Shown piece by piece: positions 62,240 to 64,000 of a stretch of 64,000 nucleotides of DNA; position 1 is the stretch's first letter; every line of letters begins with the position of its first letter. The stretch spans positions 62,001-126,000 of the forward strand of contig NZ_JAKWBE010000024.1 of the NCBI RefSeq assembly GCF_022513565.1. The letters are read 5' to 3'. The stretch is from Streptomyces gilvus (lineage in GTDB: Bacteria > Actinomycetota > Actinomycetes > Streptomycetales > Streptomycetaceae). The notes beneath the pieces were generated by a model, which saw only the letters and a list, made by a program, of their open reading frames with translations, was not told the DNA's origin and ran no database searches. The position numbers and the translations under genes are program-made.

Positions 62240-63853
62240 ATGCCAAAACACTCACGCAGTCGCACCACCACCGAGCAGAAGGCGTACGACGTCGAGGCAG
62301 AGTGGACCGCCAACGATCTGGCCTTGTTGGAAGAGCTGAAGAGGGCAGAGGCGTTGCTGCCCAAGGACGCGCCGAGGGCCCTGTTATCCGTCCGGCTCTC
62401 CGTGCTCACTGAGGACACCACTTCGCCCGTACGCCAGGAACTCGATCTCCGGATGCTGGCAAGGGAGAAGGGGTGCCGGGTCGTTGGCGTCGCCAGCGAT
62501 CTCAACGTCAGTGCGACGAAGGTTCCGCCGTGGAAGCGCAAGCAGCTTGGCGACTGGCTGAACAACCGCGTGCCCGAGTTCGACGTGCTCATGTTCTGGA
62601 AGCTGGACCGCTTCGTGCGTCGACTCTCCGACTTGGCCACCATGATCGACTGGTGCCTGAAGTACGAAAAGAACCTGATCTCCAAGAACGACAGCATCGA
62701 CCTGACCACCACGGCCGGGAAGATCATGGTCACCATCATCGGCGGCATCGCCGAGATCGAGGCTGCGAATACCAGCACCCGCGTGGCAAGCCTCTGGGAC
62801 TACGCGAAGACCCAACAGGAATGGCTCATCGGTAAGCCCGCCTACGGTTACATGACAGACGTGGACGAGAACGGGAAAGTCACCCTGGTCCACGACCCAA
62901 CGGCGTACCGCGCTCTCCACTGGGCACGCCGTATGGCGATCCGTGGAGTGTCCGCCAGACGCATGGTCATGGTGCTCGTTCGATCAGGGATGTGCGGCCC
63001 CGGCCTCACCGTCGCCACTCTGCTGCGCAGGCTCAGGAACCCCGCTCTTTTGGGGTACCGCGTCGAGGAGCTGAAGAACGGAGGGCAACGCCGATCGAAA
63101 CTGATCCTGGGCACTGACGGCAAGCCCATCAAGGTCGCAGAACCCATCTTCACGGAGGAGGAGTTCAACAGCCTCGGTGCAGCCCTCGACAAGCGGATGA
63201 AGAAGCAGCCAGCTCGTCAGCCGAGTGGAGCGACCAAGTTCCTCGGTGTGCTCATCTGCGCCGACTGCGAGACCAACATGTACGTACGGGTCACCAGGAA
63301 CAACTTCGGGGTCTACCCGTACCTGCGTTGTCAGGAGTGCAAGAGCGGTGGACGTGGCGCGCCCAACCCCATGGCGGTCTACGAGCAGCTTGTTGCCGAC
63401 GTGTTGTCCGTCCTCGGAGACGAGCCGGTTCAGACGCGGGAGTACGCCAAGGGGGCCGAGGCACGCAGGGAGGTCGAGCGCCTAGAAGGCTCGATCGCCT
63501 ACTACATGAAGGAGTTGGAGCCCGGAGGCCGGTTCGCCAAGACGCGGTTCACCAAGGAGCAGGCCGAGAAGACCTTGGACAAACTGATTGCCGAACTTGA
63601 AGCCATCGACCCGGAGACGACCCAAGATCGTTGGGTGAATGTCCACAACGGCAAGACCTTCCGGGAGCGCTGGGAAGAAGGCGGGATGGAGGCCATGGGA
63701 GCGGACCTCCTTCGGGTCGGCGTGAAGTGCAAGATCACGCGTACCAAGGTGAAGGGGGTCCGCGCTCCGCACATCCGCATGAAACTCATGATCCCCAAGG
63801 ACGTCCGAGAGCGTCTGATCATCAAGGAAGACGACTTCGCGAAGGTCTTCTGA
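62240..63853 (+). CDS. int: Large serine recombinase (integrase) of an integrated element
   Basis: 537 residues from ATG at 62240. The resolvase domain (about 45-195) has the catalytic block VRLSVLTEDTTSPVRQ (nucleophile Ser54, Arg52, Ser62, Arg65), SDLNVSATK and FWKLDRFVRRLSDL, then the long helix region IMVTIIGGIAEIEAANTSTR. A recombinase domain (about 205-330, GKPAYGYMTDVDENGKVTLV) and a zinc ribbon (CADCETNMYVRVT...YLRCQECKS) with a coiled coil follow. Length is a little short for phage integrases such as phiC31 but normal for others. A/T content and codons like AAG/TTC mixtures are somewhat less GC-biased than flanks. It is the first gene of the element and reads inward. Confidence 0.93.
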   Translation: MPKHSRSRTTTEQKAYDVEAEWTANDLALLEELKRAEALLPKDAPRALLSVRLSVLTEDTTSPVRQELDLRMLAREKGCRVVGVASDLNVSATKVPPWKRKQLGDWLNNRVPEFDVLMFWKLDRFVRRLSDLATMIDWCLKYEKNLISKNDSIDLTTTAGKIMVTIIGGIAEIEAANTSTRVASLWDYAKTQQEWLIGKPAYGYMTDVDENGKVTLVHDPTAYRALHWARRMAIRGVSARRMVMVLVRSGMCGPGLTVATLLRRLRNPALLGYRVEELKNGGQRRSKLILGTDGKPIKVAEPIFTEEEFNSLGAALDKRMKKQPARQPSGATKFLGVLICADCETNMYVRVTRNNFGVYPYLRCQECKSGGRGAPNPMAVYEQLVADVLSVLGDEPVQTREYAKGAEARREVERLEGSIAYYMKELEPGGRFAKTRFTKEQAEKTLDKLIAELEAIDPETTQDRWVNVHNGKTFRERWEEGGMEAMGADLLRVGVKCKITRTKVKGVRAPHIRMKLMIPKDVRERLIIKEDDFAKVF

Positions 63854-63879
63854 AGCGGCTCCGCCGCCACGATGAACAC

Positions 63880-63912
63880 GGCCGCCTTCCCGAGATACAC
63901 GGGCAGGCGGCC
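63880..63912. terminator. Bidirectional terminator after the integrase
   Basis: GGCCGCCT (63880-63887) pairs with AGGCGGCC (63905-63912), and inside CCCG pairs with CGGG after one mismatch. It separates the integrase from a convergent gene. Confidence 0.75.
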
Positions 63913-63918
63913 TCTTGC

Positions 63919-64000
63919 TCACTCGAACCACGACGCTGGATCGAATGGCTCTTCCGTCCCGTCTGCGTCGACAATGACGATCTCGCTCTCAATCAGACTG
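63919..64000 (-). CDS. C-terminus of an unidentified gene of the integrated element (partial)
   Basis: Open frame from the window edge to TGA at 63919: SLIESEIVIVDADGTEEPFD then PASWFE. Acidic; too short to identify. It converges on the integrase. Confidence 0.55.
   Translation of the reverse strand, partial: SLIESEIVIVDADGTEEPFDPASWFE

Overview
The window is high-GC actinobacterial chromosome, almost certainly Streptomyces. Codon third positions are strongly G/C, GTG starts are common, and the core order lepA / rpsT / holA / comEC-comEA / leuS / nadD / proA / proB / obgE-rpmA-rplU / rne is the Streptomyces one. The ORFs read cleanly throughout; no CRISPR array or rRNA is visible. Two identical tRNA-Ala(GGC) genes are present.

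Layout. 1-1807: C-terminal part of a hybrid sensor kinase and a second response regulator. 1871-16687: fadD-type acyl-CoA ligase, lepA diverging from rpsT, a 1-kb gene-free repeat region, holA, a small conserved gene, a YceI-family protein, an arylamine N-acetyltransferase coupled to comEC, comEA, a DegV protein and a membrane-anchored protein. 16862-19912: leuS with what looks like a complete ribosome-mediated attenuator, made of a leaderless leader peptide with three consecutive Leu codons followed by a terminator hairpin. 20155-23084: a two-haem cytochrome b-like membrane protein overlapping a NuoF-ferredoxin fusion, a probable electron-transfer pair. 23202-26421: two identical tRNA-Ala genes bracketing two zinc-ribbon proteins, an MFS exporter and its divergent MmyB-type regulator.

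26500-36870: phosphatase-rsfS-LytR_C protein-nadD, several small membrane proteins, an M48 protease, two membrane proteins sharing an N-terminal motif, proA, a conserved gene and proB. 36999-42125: three wall-polymer genes (glycosyltransferase, TagF-like transferase, fused cytidylyltransferase/reductase) lie between proB and obgE and suggest a polyol-phosphate (teichoic-type) polymer. 42571-44703: obgE, rpmA, rplU. 45049-52087: a second envelope-sugar block (large glycosyltransferase, RmlC-like epimerase, FG-GAP lipoprotein, overlapping rmlA-rmlB-rmlD). 52292-58367: a 1345-aa RNase E/G with long repeat-bearing arms, a DUF2344 protein and a PVGR-repeat hydrophobic protein. 58606-61421: a secreted collagen-like protein, and a TPR protein coupled to a glycosyltransferase-methyltransferase.

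61651-64000 is the accessory boundary. A decayed S1-domain gene is followed by 36 codons of the 3' end of a gene (probably a TIGR03960-type radical SAM protein) that stop at a dyad-symmetric site centred on GG. A large serine integrase begins 43 bases further on. This looks like attL of an integrated phage or conjugative element that continues beyond the window.
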